From: Haliclona indistincta
Lineage: Eukaryota > Porifera > Demospongiae > Haplosclerida > Chalinidae
Assembly: GCA_964017065.1 (NCBI GenBank)
Contig: OZ024789.1
Span: 6,266,191-6,330,190, forward strand
Length of the DNA: 64,000 nt
Direction of reading: 5' to 3'
Shown here: positions 11,001-20,513 of the stretch, piece after piece
How positions within the stretch are numbered: position 1 is the stretch's first letter
How the letters are laid out: every line of letters begins with the position of its first letter
Made by a program: the position numbers and the translations under genes
Notes under the pieces: model-generated
Told to the model about the DNA's origin: nothing
Seen by the model: only the letters and a program-made list of their open reading frames with translations
Database searches by the model: none

Positions 11001-11725
11001 CCTCTGAGCACCACTGAGATGCCTCCTCCTCTAGTGGTACTGCCACACGGGTTGATCCACTGCCCAGCAGCTGCACCACTAGCAGCGTTGTGAGTGAAGG
11101 TGGAGTTAGTTATAGTACAGAATGATTGTGAGGTGGCCTCGCTAGCCTCTATCACTAACCCTCCTCCTCCTCCGTACATGAACTGACACGAGTCAATGAT
11201 AACTTTGTCCATTGCATTATAAACAGCAACACCAGTCCCACTAGACTCATTAACTTGAAGATTGCTCAATACTATTGAGGAGCAGCCAGTGAACAATATT
11301 GCTACATGGATCTGATAACAAGCATAGCTTTGTAGCTTTCCACAGCGACTGAAGCTCAAGTTATTCATTGTAATATGTGTTGACCAGAAGAATGCTAGAC
11401 CAGCCAATGGCTGACACGTGATCACTACAGGCTTACCTTGACTGGCATTACCCTCAATGGCTAGCTGGGACATGTTCCTGAGCTGAGTCTCACTGCCATT
11501 GTGCAGCTGGTGTTGTCCTGGTTGGAGGAGGATGGTGATGGAATGGTTGTAGTGCTGGGCTCCTTTGAGGGCCAGGTTGAGGGAGAAGCAGGGAGTGGAG
11601 TAGCCTCCCTCCCAGCAGGAGGAGTCATTGACACCAGTATGGCTCACATAGATCAGCCTCTGATCCACGGTATAGCAAAGAGTGAGTACTGGCAGAGCCA
11701 GCAGAATACTAACGCAAAGCATCAT
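8045..11725 (-). CDS. Beta-helix ectodomain polytopic membrane protein 2
   Basis: Single-exon paralogue of the gene at 1,042-4,680, 1,226 residues and fully open. Same order: signal peptide (SILLALPVLTLCY), glycine-turn beta-helix repeats, cysteine-rich segment at about 700-765 (CAQGRSGLLCGKC), about eight membrane helices and the conserved tail ending NPSEYNEQ. Relative to protein 1 it has an in-frame tandem duplication after NEAL, so that VEIASYQGL precedes VETVSYTSGGG, which adds roughly one beta-strand turn. It also has a longer loop in the last membrane region (SLSRVESIPFLL). The upstream flank matches that of gene 1 including the TIR element. Function unknown; cell-surface receptor-like. 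Confidence 0.85.
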   Translation of the reverse strand: MMLCVSILLALPVLTLCYTVDQRLIYVSHTGVNDSSCWEGGYSTPCFSLNLALKGAQHYNHSITILLQPGQHQLHNGSETQLRNMSQLAIEGNASQGKPVVITCQPLAGLAFFWSTHITMNNLSFSRCGKLQSYACYQIHVAILFTGCSSIVLSNLQVNESSGTGVAVYNAMDKVIIDSCQFMYGGGGGLVIEASEATSQSFCTITNSTFTHNAASGAAAGQWINPCGSTTRGGGISVVLRGEATNNYVQLVNNVRLNNNKAQFGGGLFVGFYDNASGNTVTVDNAEVTENEALVEIASYQGLVETVSYTSGGGIFIGFNTKQFFGNTFAIYSSRIVSNEADIGGGISANLVCNNVMRQTDIDNLLIEKCTFDNNTAFQGSSAYLSQSGKCNQLLNITVESSSITNGQCSTVLRNGYILSCDSSLLVDSMPHVVFHGEITFSRNSISALSLRSSSIELTSSARLQFINNRGYNGAGIQVNSSSIVLNTGSSLLFKYNMASGQGGAIYADTCTLGQTGLEDCIFKHSNPSLHPDDWGVSITFVDNQRTTIYYDEQETNAIHVNSINFYIMFSNPSNSTFCWTGWSYSYHEDDDDCTSELSSGPAYFFYTGPLNCTVSSGDYLTDIIHNLTVYDIWGIDITEPDKIMVEIVSGYAYMALYGQPSTLSSSIWSDCYNFHHSSLLYVYPLQFSSVAITVHFDRCNKVPICEDCQSPGHYGACPSTYMDAELLCAQGRSGLLCGKCNDSDGYAIAINDPDLSCIKCNSSCYGVALFLLLQLMPTLVLLILLAVLHIKITDGGLSGFVMFSQMVTLQFPGHGYTSWMPAVYCFSPLTVISNIIIIDLYRDYHLSIPLTVYSIWNLNFLNLDPVPFCIPFIDTPAKAILLQYITPACPLVFIVVTYTWIKWYNNGYRLVVYTTRPVHQLLARFWQKFKIQPSLIDTYAGLILLSYMCFLATSAKLLMFTFVLNETHNDHKYVSFYYDANLRYFGWPHAAYGVLAILCLLVFVVTPTIVLLFYHLKSFQRCLTRCKLDRPGLHALVDAYQGCFKNSATDGSERRYFAGIYLLFRFFYVSVIVAPINGVLIFILLVAEICLSFVLAVVIILFRPYKQVFHSFTNFIFVFFLLLLSSYVFFGSLSRVESIPFLLTGFCIMFIPFLGLYLYITYRLLKLCCVQILCKNKTERNAVDDEPDQEQAPLIVPVTTVSVNDFVADSMYADRILNPSEYNEQ

Positions 11726-11889
11726 GAGAATAATGATGCATGAAGAGGCAGATCAATTGTCAGAGCAGATAAATATGTTAGGTCACTAACCAATTCACTA
11801 AGAACACAAAAGAATGTTTGCAATACTTTTAATTGATTTGAAACTCACCTGCTGAACACCTGCTGATTGTAAGAAGTGGTTCACACACT

Positions 11890-12335
11890 GAGGCTACGTT
11901 TACACGTAGACGATCAGTCCAAAAACGGGGAAATGTATTCGGATTCAACTCCATGCATCGTTTTTGCTATTTACACTGCTCCGTTTTGACCATTTTGCAA
12001 ATGGAATGTGGGCGTGGCGTTTTCGTGAGACCATGCTAGCACTCGCTCATACGCATGAACCAGCGAAGGACACACTATTTTTCTTTGATGGATGTCGTTT
12101 CACGGCTTGTGCTAGTATTCTTTGCGAGTATGAAGGCTGAGATGTACTCATATCAAAAGTGTGTATCCGTTTTTGGTGTTTACACGAGCGTTTTTCCTGC
12201 CTCTGTTTTCCAAGTCTCCACTTAAGTCTCTGTTTTCAGGCGAGTTTTCATCGTATGCGTGTAAACGAGAGGCCTAAACGGAGAAAAATGTCTGTGTGTT
12301 TTTGCCTGAAATCGTCTTTGTGTAAACGGGGCCTG
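11890..12335. mobile_element. TIR (MITE-like) element upstream of gene 2
   Basis: Sister copy of the element at 4,845-5,301 at the same distance from the start codon. Ends GAGGCTACGTTTACACGTAG and GTGTAAACGGGGCCT. The shared position shows that it was inserted before units 1 and 2 separated. Confidence 0.6.
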
Positions 12336-12913
12336 ATACTGATCAGCATTGCACTGTACCACACAGGGTACGGTATGTGATAGGGTCCTCCTGTTCGTAG
12401 TGATTTAAGTTATTCTCATTTTGAGTAAGAAAATTGAACACTGGAAGAGCCACAATAAAGCCACGCACCTGAGATCGTTGTCATCAAGAGGCAGATTGAT
12501 GGTCAGAGCAGCGTTTACAGACATACATAAAAGGTCAATAACTAAGAGAACAAAGAATGTTTGCAACAAGTCACATTGATTTTGAAAGTTTTTAAAACAC
12601 AGCTGTTGAACCTGCTTCAGCAGGTGTGAATGAGACTACCTGTTGTCTTACGGTATACTGATTAGCATTGCAATGGACTGCACATACAAGGTATGTGGTT
12701 TATGAGGACTCTAGTCACAATGGTCCTATTCTCTAGCAGTCATTTGTTTACAGCAGCTGCTATACACAAATGTTTCTGAGATTTGAATACACACAGTTAA
12801 AGCATACACACAATGATTCCAGTCCAAACAACATGCACACAGCTAAAACGTCAGTATAGTGTAGAGCATTATTATAAACTCTAAAAATCAGTACAGTTTA
12901 GGATTTGACTATG

Positions 12914-13096
12914 TTATTGCTCATTGTATTCACTGGGATTGAGTATACGATCAGCATACATACTGTCTGCCACAAAGTCATTGACTGAGACTGTAGTAAC
13001 AGGTACAATGAGAGGAGCTTGCTCTTGATCTGGCTCCTCATCAACTGCATTCCTTTCTGTCTTAATCTTGCACAAGACGTGTTCTTGAGCAAACAA
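12914..13096 (-). pseudogene. Orphan C-terminal tail fragment (unit 2)
   Basis: Encodes the same C-terminal tail (TERNAVDEEPDQEQAPL to NPSEYNEQ, stop), here identical to protein 1 over the last ~45 residues. Upstream of it only a short piece resembling the last membrane helix (FLVLCLYITYCLL) remains in another frame, so the reading frame is broken between helix and tail. Interpreted as a truncated copy. Confidence 0.75.
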
Positions 13097-13209
13097 TAAG
13101 TGATGTAGAGACAGAGAACCAAGAAGGGTATAAACGTTACGAAGAAGAAAATTTGTGAAAAGGGGTTATTAATTAGAACCAACAATTGAATCTGACACTT
13201 TCGCCACAT

Positions 13210-14531
13210 CCTACTGTTTCATTCCTTTCTCAGTTGAATCGACAGGTGTTTTAGGACCGCACACTTGTTCTTTTGTGAAAGATTTTGGACGAAGAATTAC
13301 TTGACAGTCGGGGAACGCTCACGCTACCTCATATCTCAACGGCTATTCAACAAGGAAACGCTCTCTATCTTAGGTTTCTATCTCCTTTACCTGACCTGCT
13401 TTAGCTTTTGTGTTGTTTTTATTGTTCGTTTTTGTGTGCTTTAGTTAGTTATTTTTTGTACAGTTTACAGTAGTTGCTTTGTGTACATCTCAGTGAAGTA
13501 TTTAGTTGTTATAAAATTTCATTGAGAACAATTGAAATCAAAGCAAGAAAAACACAAACATGAAGTTGGAAAAACTTGTCAATCATTGCTGTCAAAACAA
13601 AGTTTAACCCTTTAGTTACTGAATTATTTTGACGAAAATAATTATTTTCTATAACATGCAGTACGCTAGCTGTTCCAAACAAGCACTGTTTTTCCTGACA
13701 TGTCAAAGTTCACGACTATGTACTAAACACTCCAAGTTACCCACTCCCACTTCGAAACTGAAGCCGCTTAAGCGTTGGGCCTCGTCATTTTTCAGCTAAT
13801 TTTTGGGGTATTCATTTAGCCCTGGTGACTGATATAAAAACCTGGCTGTGTCCAGGTGAGCAAACAGCATAGTTTTAGACCATATTCTATGCCAAAGTAT
13901 GCATTTCAGGGTACCCTGAAACCTTAAAATGCCATAAGCAGTGAGGGACTCTGCCCCTTTGAACCCCAGGTTAATGAGGGGACACCCAGTTTAAATTCCC
14001 CCCGTGCTGTACATTTCAATGGAAAGGGCGCAACGAAAAACAGTGCGTTTTATTTAAAGTCGTCTTTTGCAATTAAACTTAGTTTGACCTTTCCCCGATT
14101 GAAAAATTCGCGATGTTATTGTGCTCGCAGTGTTATGTGTGATAAACTATGTAATAAATCATTTATTGCCCTACACAACTCGGGCATTAGCCGACATTAA
14201 TGACCTCAGGAAAGTCGGTTGCCCTCGTACAGTCTCGGGCTATGCCCTCGACCGTTACTCGGGCAACCAACTTTTCCACGGTAATTAATGTCGGTTAATG
14301 CCCTCGCGTGAGGGCAATAACTAATACTTATAACTCCAATAATTTCGTGACCTTTTATACACTCTAACGTCCGTACCCATTATCACAGCTGCTGTAAACG
14401 TAAATTTGAAATAAGTGCACACAGTAACACACAACACACTGTAGCTAAAAGTCAGTATAAAGTAGAGTACAAATTCAAACTAAAGGTCTATAGTAGTTGT
14501 TAAGTTACAAACTCTTGCTGTTGAGACTATG
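13210..14531. other. Inter-gene spacer with unit-boundary and foldback repeats
   Basis: Nearly collinear with 6,072-8,044 but without the 0.6-kb TIR element. It contains the unit boundary at about 13,883 and the foldback at 14,163-14,320. No gene is seen. Confidence 0.6.
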
Positions 14532-17500
14532 TTACTGCTCATTATACTCGCTGGGGTTGAGTATACGATCAGCATACATACTGTCTGCTACAAAATCATT
14601 GACTGAGACTGTAGTAACAGGCACAATGAGAGGAGCTTGCTCTTGATCTGGCTCATCATCAACTGCATTCCTTTCTGTCTTATTCTTGCACAAGATTTGT
14701 AGACAACAGAGCTTGAGCAGACGATAAGCGATATAGAGACAGAGACCCAAGAATGGTAGAAACATTATACAGAACCCAGTTAATGAAAATATAAAAGGAA
14801 TGCTGTCTATAAATACCATATAACCAAAAAATGCATAAGATGAATGCAAAAGTAGGAAAAACACAAATAAAAGTTAGTAAAGCTATGAAACACCTTTTTG
14901 TATGGTCGAAACAAAATTATCATTACAGCTATAACAAAGCTTAAACAAATCTCAGTGACCAGAAACAAAGGATTTAGCCTACCAGTGATCGGTGCAATAA
15001 TAACAGCAACATAAAAGAAGCGAAACAGCAGATATATTCCAGCAAAGTACCTCCTCTCACTGCCATCAGTTGCACTGTTTTTAAAGCAGCCTTGATAAGC
15101 ATCCACCAGTGCATGAAGACCTGGCCTGTCTAACTTACATCTTGTCAGACATCGCTGGAAAGATTTGAGATGATAGAATAAGAGAACGATTGTTGGAGTA
15201 ACTACAAATACCAGTAGACACAATATTGCCAGGACACCATATACAGCATGAGGCCAACCAAAGTACCTTAAGTTAGCATCATAATAAAACGATACGGTAT
15301 AGTCAGTATCTTTTTGAGTGTCATTCATTACAAAAGTGAACTTCAGAAGTTTAACTGAAGTGGCTAGGAAGCTCATGTATGATAGTAGCATCAAGCCAGC
15401 ATAAGTATCAATTAGTGAAAGCTGTATATTGAATCTTTGCCAGAAGAGAGCCAGCAGCTGATGGACAGGTCTAGTGGTGTATACAACAAGCCTGTAGCCA
15501 TTATTGTACCACTTGATCCAAGTATATGTCACCACAATAAACACCAGAGGACAGGCAGCTATGATGTATTGGAGAAGAATAGCTTCAGCTGCTGTGTCTA
15601 TGAGAGGGATACAGAAAGGAACTGGATCAAGATTGAGGAAATTAAGGTTCCAAATACTGTACACTGTGAGAGGAATACTCAAATGGTAGTCACGATAAAG
15701 GTCTATATTACTATTACTACTATCACAGTATATTGTTGGTATCGAGGATGAATAACCTAGTCCTGGAAATTGTAGTGACACCATTTGACTGTATAGTACA
15801 AATCCACTGAGACCACCATCAGTGATGTTGATGTGAAGAAATGCCAATAACATCAACAATATCTGAACTGGCAATAGTTGAAGAAATAAGAAAATAGCTA
15901 TTCCATAGTATGGAGATTTGCATTTTATACAAGAGAGGTCTGGATCATTAATGGCAATAGCATATCCATCACTATCATTGCACATGCCACATAGTACTCC
16001 TTCCCTGCCTTGAGCACACTGAGATATGGATTCCATGTATGTAGAGGGACAATATCCATTCTGCCCAAGAGACTGACAGTAGTCACAAACTGGTACTCTG
16101 GTACATCGCTCAAAAAATACTGTAATGGAAAATCCAGAGAATTGAAGTGGATGAATGTACAAGACAGACGAGAGATTGTGATTATAGTCACTGAAGGGAC
16201 AGCGAATCCATATACGCGATGATAGTATACTTGGCATGTCCACATGTGCATTACCACTAACAATCTCAACCATGATCTTGTCTGGGTCGGTTATGTCAAT
16301 ACCCCAGATGTCATACACAACAAGGTTGTGCTGTATTATGTCTTCAAGATAATCTCCTGAAGATACTGTGTAGTTTAACGGACCAGTGTAGATAAAGTAA
16401 GCTGGACCAGAACTTAACTCACTAGTGCAGTCATCGTCATCGTCATAACTACTATACGACCATCCTGTCCAGCAGAAAGTGCTTTTTGACGGATTTAAAA
16501 ACATGTTATAAGATTTTACCGAGTCCACATAGATTGCATTAGTAGGAAGTTCATCATAGTCTATTGTCATCTGTTGGTTATCAACGAAGGTGATGCTCAC
16601 TCCCCAGTCATCAGGATGGAGTGATGGGTTGCTGTGCTTAAAAATACAATCCCCAAGTCCCGCTTGATCTACAGTACAAGTGTCAGCATATATGGCACCG
16701 CCCCGACCTGAAGCTATGTTATCTTTGAACAAGAGAGAAGACCCATTATTCAGAATAATAAAGCTAGAATTCACCTGGATACCAGCCCCATTATAAGCAC
16801 TGTTGCTGATAAACTGTAGTTGAGCAGATGATGTGAGTTCAACGGACGAGGAACGAAGACTCAGAGCGGATATTTCATTCTGAGCAAATGTCACGTCGCC
16901 ATGAAATACAACATGTGGCATGGAGTCCACTAGTAGACTACCATCACATGGTAAAATAGTATACCCATTCCTCAATACAGTACTGCAATGGCCATTAGTA
17001 AAGTTACTGCTCTCTACTGCAATGATCAGAAGTTGGCTACACTTACCACTTTGAGACAAGTAAGCAGATGTTCCTTGAAATGCTGTATTGTTGTCAAATG
17101 TACATTTCTCAATAAGTAGGTTTTTTATGCCAGTCGGGCACATACCATTAGCATAACCATTGCAAACTAGATTAGCAGATATGCCACCACCAACATTACC
17201 TTTATTTGAGATAATCCTGGTATTATTAATAGCAAATGTATTGCCAAAGAATTGCTTTGTATTGAACCCAATAAAGATACCTCCTCCACTGGTGTAACCA
17301 ACTGTATCTACCAATGCCTCATTCTCAGTCACCTCAGCATTGTCTACAGTAACAGTATTACCACTGGCATTGTCATAGAAGCCTACAAACAAGCCACCTC
17401 CAAACTGTGCTTTGTTGTTGTTCAAACGCACATTATTGACCAGTTGTACAGTGTTGTTGGTTGCTTCTCCTCTGAGCACCACTGAGATGCCTCCTCCTCT

Positions 17501-18208
17501 AGTGGTACTGCCACACGGGTTGATCCACTGGCCAGCAGCTGCACTACTAGCAGTGTTGTGAGTGAAGGTGGAGTTAGTTATAGTACAGAATGATTGTGAG
17601 GTGGCCTCGCTAGCCTCTATCACTAACCCTCCTCCTCCTCCGTACATGACCTGACACGAGTCAATGCTAACTTTGTCCATTGCATTATAAACAGCAACAC
17701 CAGTGCCGCTAGACTCATTAACGTGAAGATTGCTCAATTCTACTGAAGAGCAGCCAGTGAACAATATTGCTACATGGATCTGATAACAAGCATAGCTTCG
17801 TAGCTTTCCACAGCGACTGAAGCTCAAGTTATTCATTGTAATATTTGTTGACGAGAGGAATGCTAGACCAGTCAATGGCTGACACGTGATGACTACAGGC
17901 TCACCTTGACTGGCATTACCCACAATGACTAGCTGGGACATGTTCCTGAGCTGAGTCTCACTGCCATTGTGCAGCTGGTGTTGTCCTGGTTGGAGGAGGA
18001 TGGTGATGGAGCGGTTGTAGTGCTGGGCTCCTTTGAGGGCCAGGTTGAGGGAGAGGCATGGAGTGGAGTAGCCTCCCTCCCAGCAGGAGGAGTCATTGAC
18101 ACCAGTATGGCTCACATAGATCAGCCTCTGATCCACGGTATAGCAAAGAGTGAGCACAGGCAGAGCCAGCAGAATACTAACGCAAAGCATCATGAGAATA
18201 TGCATCAA
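14532..18208 (-). pseudogene. Beta-helix polytopic membrane protein 3, frameshifted near 3' end
   Basis: Third tandem paralogue. The long frame runs from 18,208 to about 14,870 and keeps the signal peptide, beta-helix repeats, cysteine-rich CAQGREGVLCGMC segment and most membrane helices. At about 14,868-14,875 the coding strand reads AACTTTTATTTGTG where genes 1 and 2 read AACTTCATATTTGTG, one base fewer. The frame then ends after VIWYL, while the last two helices and the tail (to NPSEYNEQ) continue in another frame at 14,532-14,864. The rest is undamaged, so this is either a very young pseudogene, a truncated product of 1,133 residues, or a sequencing error at a T-rich run. The paralogue-equivalent start is the ATGATG at about 18,193; an in-frame ATG lies 15 bases upstream. 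Confidence 0.75.
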
Positions 18209-18515
18209 GAAGCAGATCGATTGTCAGAAGCAGATAGTGTAATTATAGAGTACTATAGTGATGTCCTGATAACCAATACTATAGCTGATCATGATTACAG
18301 GTCTAAACTATGTTTCGCAATGGATGATGGTAAGAGAAGGCTTTAAGTGAGTGGAATGAATGACAAGCATCAAATTTATTACAGCAGTATTTGCAGGTTA
18401 GCAACATAAGAACAGCATAGTTAGCCACCTTAGCTTTCTCTCTTGCAGACTGTTACTGTATGCTCAACGCTGAAGCTTTTGGCTGTCGGGCATGTCGCTG
18501 TAATTTATCACGACT

Positions 18516-18555
18516 TATTACAGTATGGGATAGTTTCCTATCCCATACTGTAATA
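18516..18555. repeat. Perfect hairpin
   Basis: TTACAGTATGGGATAG is followed after a four-base loop (TTTC) by its exact reverse complement; two more flanking pairs extend the stem to 18 bp. It lies in the unit 3 upstream flank, in sequence not present at this place in units 1 and 2. No downstream T-run or gene end suggests a terminator. Confidence 0.8.
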
Positions 18556-18712
18556 TCTATGATTTCACACACTAGAGTAGGACCATTGTGACTAGAGTCC
18601 TCATAAACCACATACCCTTGTATGTGCAGTCCATTGTAATGCTAATCAGATTCATTGTATACCTAGTGTCAGTCAAACAAATGTTTTTGATATTTGAATA
18701 CACACAGTAACT

Positions 18713-18870
18713 AATACCGTAGATTGCAAATCCGTTGTCTCAAGCTCACAACCATAGAGCGCTACGCATGCGCATTTGACTGTACAAAATCATTTACATT
18801 TCGTCAATGCGCATGCGTCTTGATGGAAAAGCTACGCAAAAAATTGACAACTGACTTGCAAATTACGGTA
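18713..18870. mobile_element. Short inverted-repeat insertion
   Basis: Arms TACCGTAGATTGCAAATCCG / TTGCAAATTACGGTA with an inner pair CGCATGCGCATTTGAC / GTCAATGCGCATGCG. The flanks (AATACACACAGT and CATACACACAATGATTCC) are contiguous in unit 2, so this is an insertion private to unit 3. Non-coding, MITE-like. Confidence 0.65.
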
Positions 18871-18984
18871 AAACATACACACAATGATTCCAGTCCAAAC
18901 AACACACAGATAAAACGTCAGTATAGTGTAGACTGTGGAGCATTGTTATAAACTCTAAAAATTAGTACAGTATAGGATTTGACT

Positions 18985-19230
18985 ATGTTATTGCTCATTA
19001 TATATTCGCTGGAGTTGAGTATACGATCAGCATACATACTGTCTGCTACAAAGTCACTGACTGAGACTGTGGTAACAGGTACAATGAGTGGAGCTTGCTC
19101 TTGATCTGGTTCCTCATCAACTGCATTCCTTCATTGTCTTAATCTTGCACAAGACGTGTTCTTGAGCAAACAATAAGTGACGTAGAGACAGAGAACCAAG
19201 AAGGGTATAAACGTTACGAAGAAGCCAATT
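18985..19230 (-). pseudogene. Orphan C-terminal tail fragment (unit 3), degenerate
   Basis: Same tail fragment as at 5,835 and 12,914 but damaged. An altered CCTTCATTGTCTT (for CCTTTCTGTCTT) shifts the frame within KTERN, and two extra bases near the end turn SEYNEQ into an out-of-frame sequence. The clear frame decay supports the pseudogene reading for the whole fragment series. Confidence 0.75.
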
Positions 19231-19549
19231 TGTGAAAAGGGGTTATTAATATTATTAGAACCAACAATTGAATCTGACACTTTCGCCACATCCTACTGTT
19301 TCATTCCTTTCTCAGTTGAATCGACAGGTGTTTTAGGACCACACACTGTTCTTTTGTGGTAGACCTTGGACGAAGAATTACTCAACAGTCAGAGAACACA
19401 CACGCTACCTCATATCACAAGCAGCGCTTATTGATGGCTATTCAACAAGGAAACGCTCTCTCTGTCTTAGGTACTTGTAATTTTTTACGTCCTTTATCTG
19501 ACCTGCTTTAGCTTTTGTGTTGTTTTTATTGTTCGTTCTTGTGTGCTTA

Positions 19550-19858
19550 CGGCGGCGTTCACACGGCTCCGGATTCACGGAAACCCGGGTACATTTCTAT
19601 CTGTTTAGGCCTCTCGTTCACACGTATCCAATGAAAACGGATACTGAATCCAGGTATGTTTGAATCCGGAGACTTTAGTGGAGACCTTGAAATCAGAGTC
19701 AATATCAGGCGCCGTGTGAACAGGGAATCCGAATACTTAGAGCCACTAGCACGCTGCACACGTGAGTACATGGATACGTGTGAACACTGTACATTCTTGG
19801 ATGAAAACGAATACCTGATACCCGGTACCTTTTGTAGCGGACACGTGTGAACGCCGCC
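19550..19858. mobile_element. Harbinger-like MITE with TTA target duplication
   Basis: The ends CGGCGGCGTTCACACG and CGTGTGAACGCCGCC are inverted repeats, flanked on both sides by TTA. The related units 1 and 2 have uninterrupted GTGTGCTTTAGTTAG here. A 3-bp TTA/TWA duplication with short GC-rich ends is typical of PIF/Harbinger non-autonomous elements; the superfamily is inference. Confidence 0.7.
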
Positions 19859-20008
19859 TTAGTTAGTTCTTTTTGTACATGTAGTTGTTTTGTTTTTTCT
19901 TTACATCTCAGTGAAGTATTTAGTTAATTTTTGGTATTCATTTAGCCCCGGTGACTGATACAAAAACCTGGTGGTGTCCAGGTGAGCAAACAGCACAGTT
20001 TAGACCAT

Positions 20009-20513
20009 ATTCTATGCCAAAGTATACACTTCAGGATACCCTGAAACCTTAAAATGTCATAAGCATTGAGGGGCTCTGCCCCTTTGAACCCCGGGTTAAT
20101 GAGGAGACACCCAGTTTAAATTCCCCCCGTGCTGTACGTTTCAATGGAAAGGGCGCAACGAAAAACAGTGGATTTTTAGTTAAAGTCGTCTTAAACTTAG
20201 TTTGACCTTTTCTAAAGCACTTTTCACACTATTTATGACGTCTAGAGTAAGTGAAGTCCATTATTACGCCTAAAGGCGTCATTAGGGCTTAAAGGGTTAA
20301 GTTAGTGTAATAGATAACCAAGGTGACTCGAATAATTGCAAGTAGGTGCGGTCGATTATGGACTCCTGTTGCAAGTAATCATCAAAATCTCTATAATCAT
20401 AATACAATCATGATTCTACTGACAATGTTCACATGATACTAACTAACTATCAGAACATGCACTAGATATTTGAAATCAATCTTTTTTTTTTGGAGTTCAG
20501 TTTGTGAACCAGT
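20009..20513. repeat. Fourth copy of unit-boundary repeat, ending in a TTAACCC-type block
   Basis: It starts like the other unit boundaries (TTAATGAGGAGACACCCAG, AATTCCCCCCGTGCTGTACG) but then runs into GCACTTTTCACACTATTTATGACGTC and GGCGTCATTAGGGCTTAAAGGGTTAA. The latter block recurs in reverse orientation at 39,975-40,110 and 57,130-57,260 beside the CXXC exons. This is a dispersed repeat; no gene is seen up to 20,513. Confidence 0.6.

Larger units (their letters stand above)
415..20008. repeat. Three tandem segmental units carrying the beta-helix receptor genes
   Basis: The same junction sequence (TTCTATGCCAAAGTATGCA, then a block with TGAACCCCGGGTTAATGAGG) recurs at about 415, 6,808, 13,883 and 20,009, dividing the region into units of about 6.4, 7.1 and 6.1 kb. 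Each unit contains a 3' flank with a small foldback repeat, one full beta-helix membrane-protein gene on the minus strand, its upstream flank and an orphan C-terminal fragment. Differences between units are mostly insertions: a 0.6-kb TIR element in unit 2, and a TIR element, a perfect hairpin and an inverted repeat in unit 3. The pattern is that of recent tandem duplication by unequal crossing-over. Confidence 0.85.
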
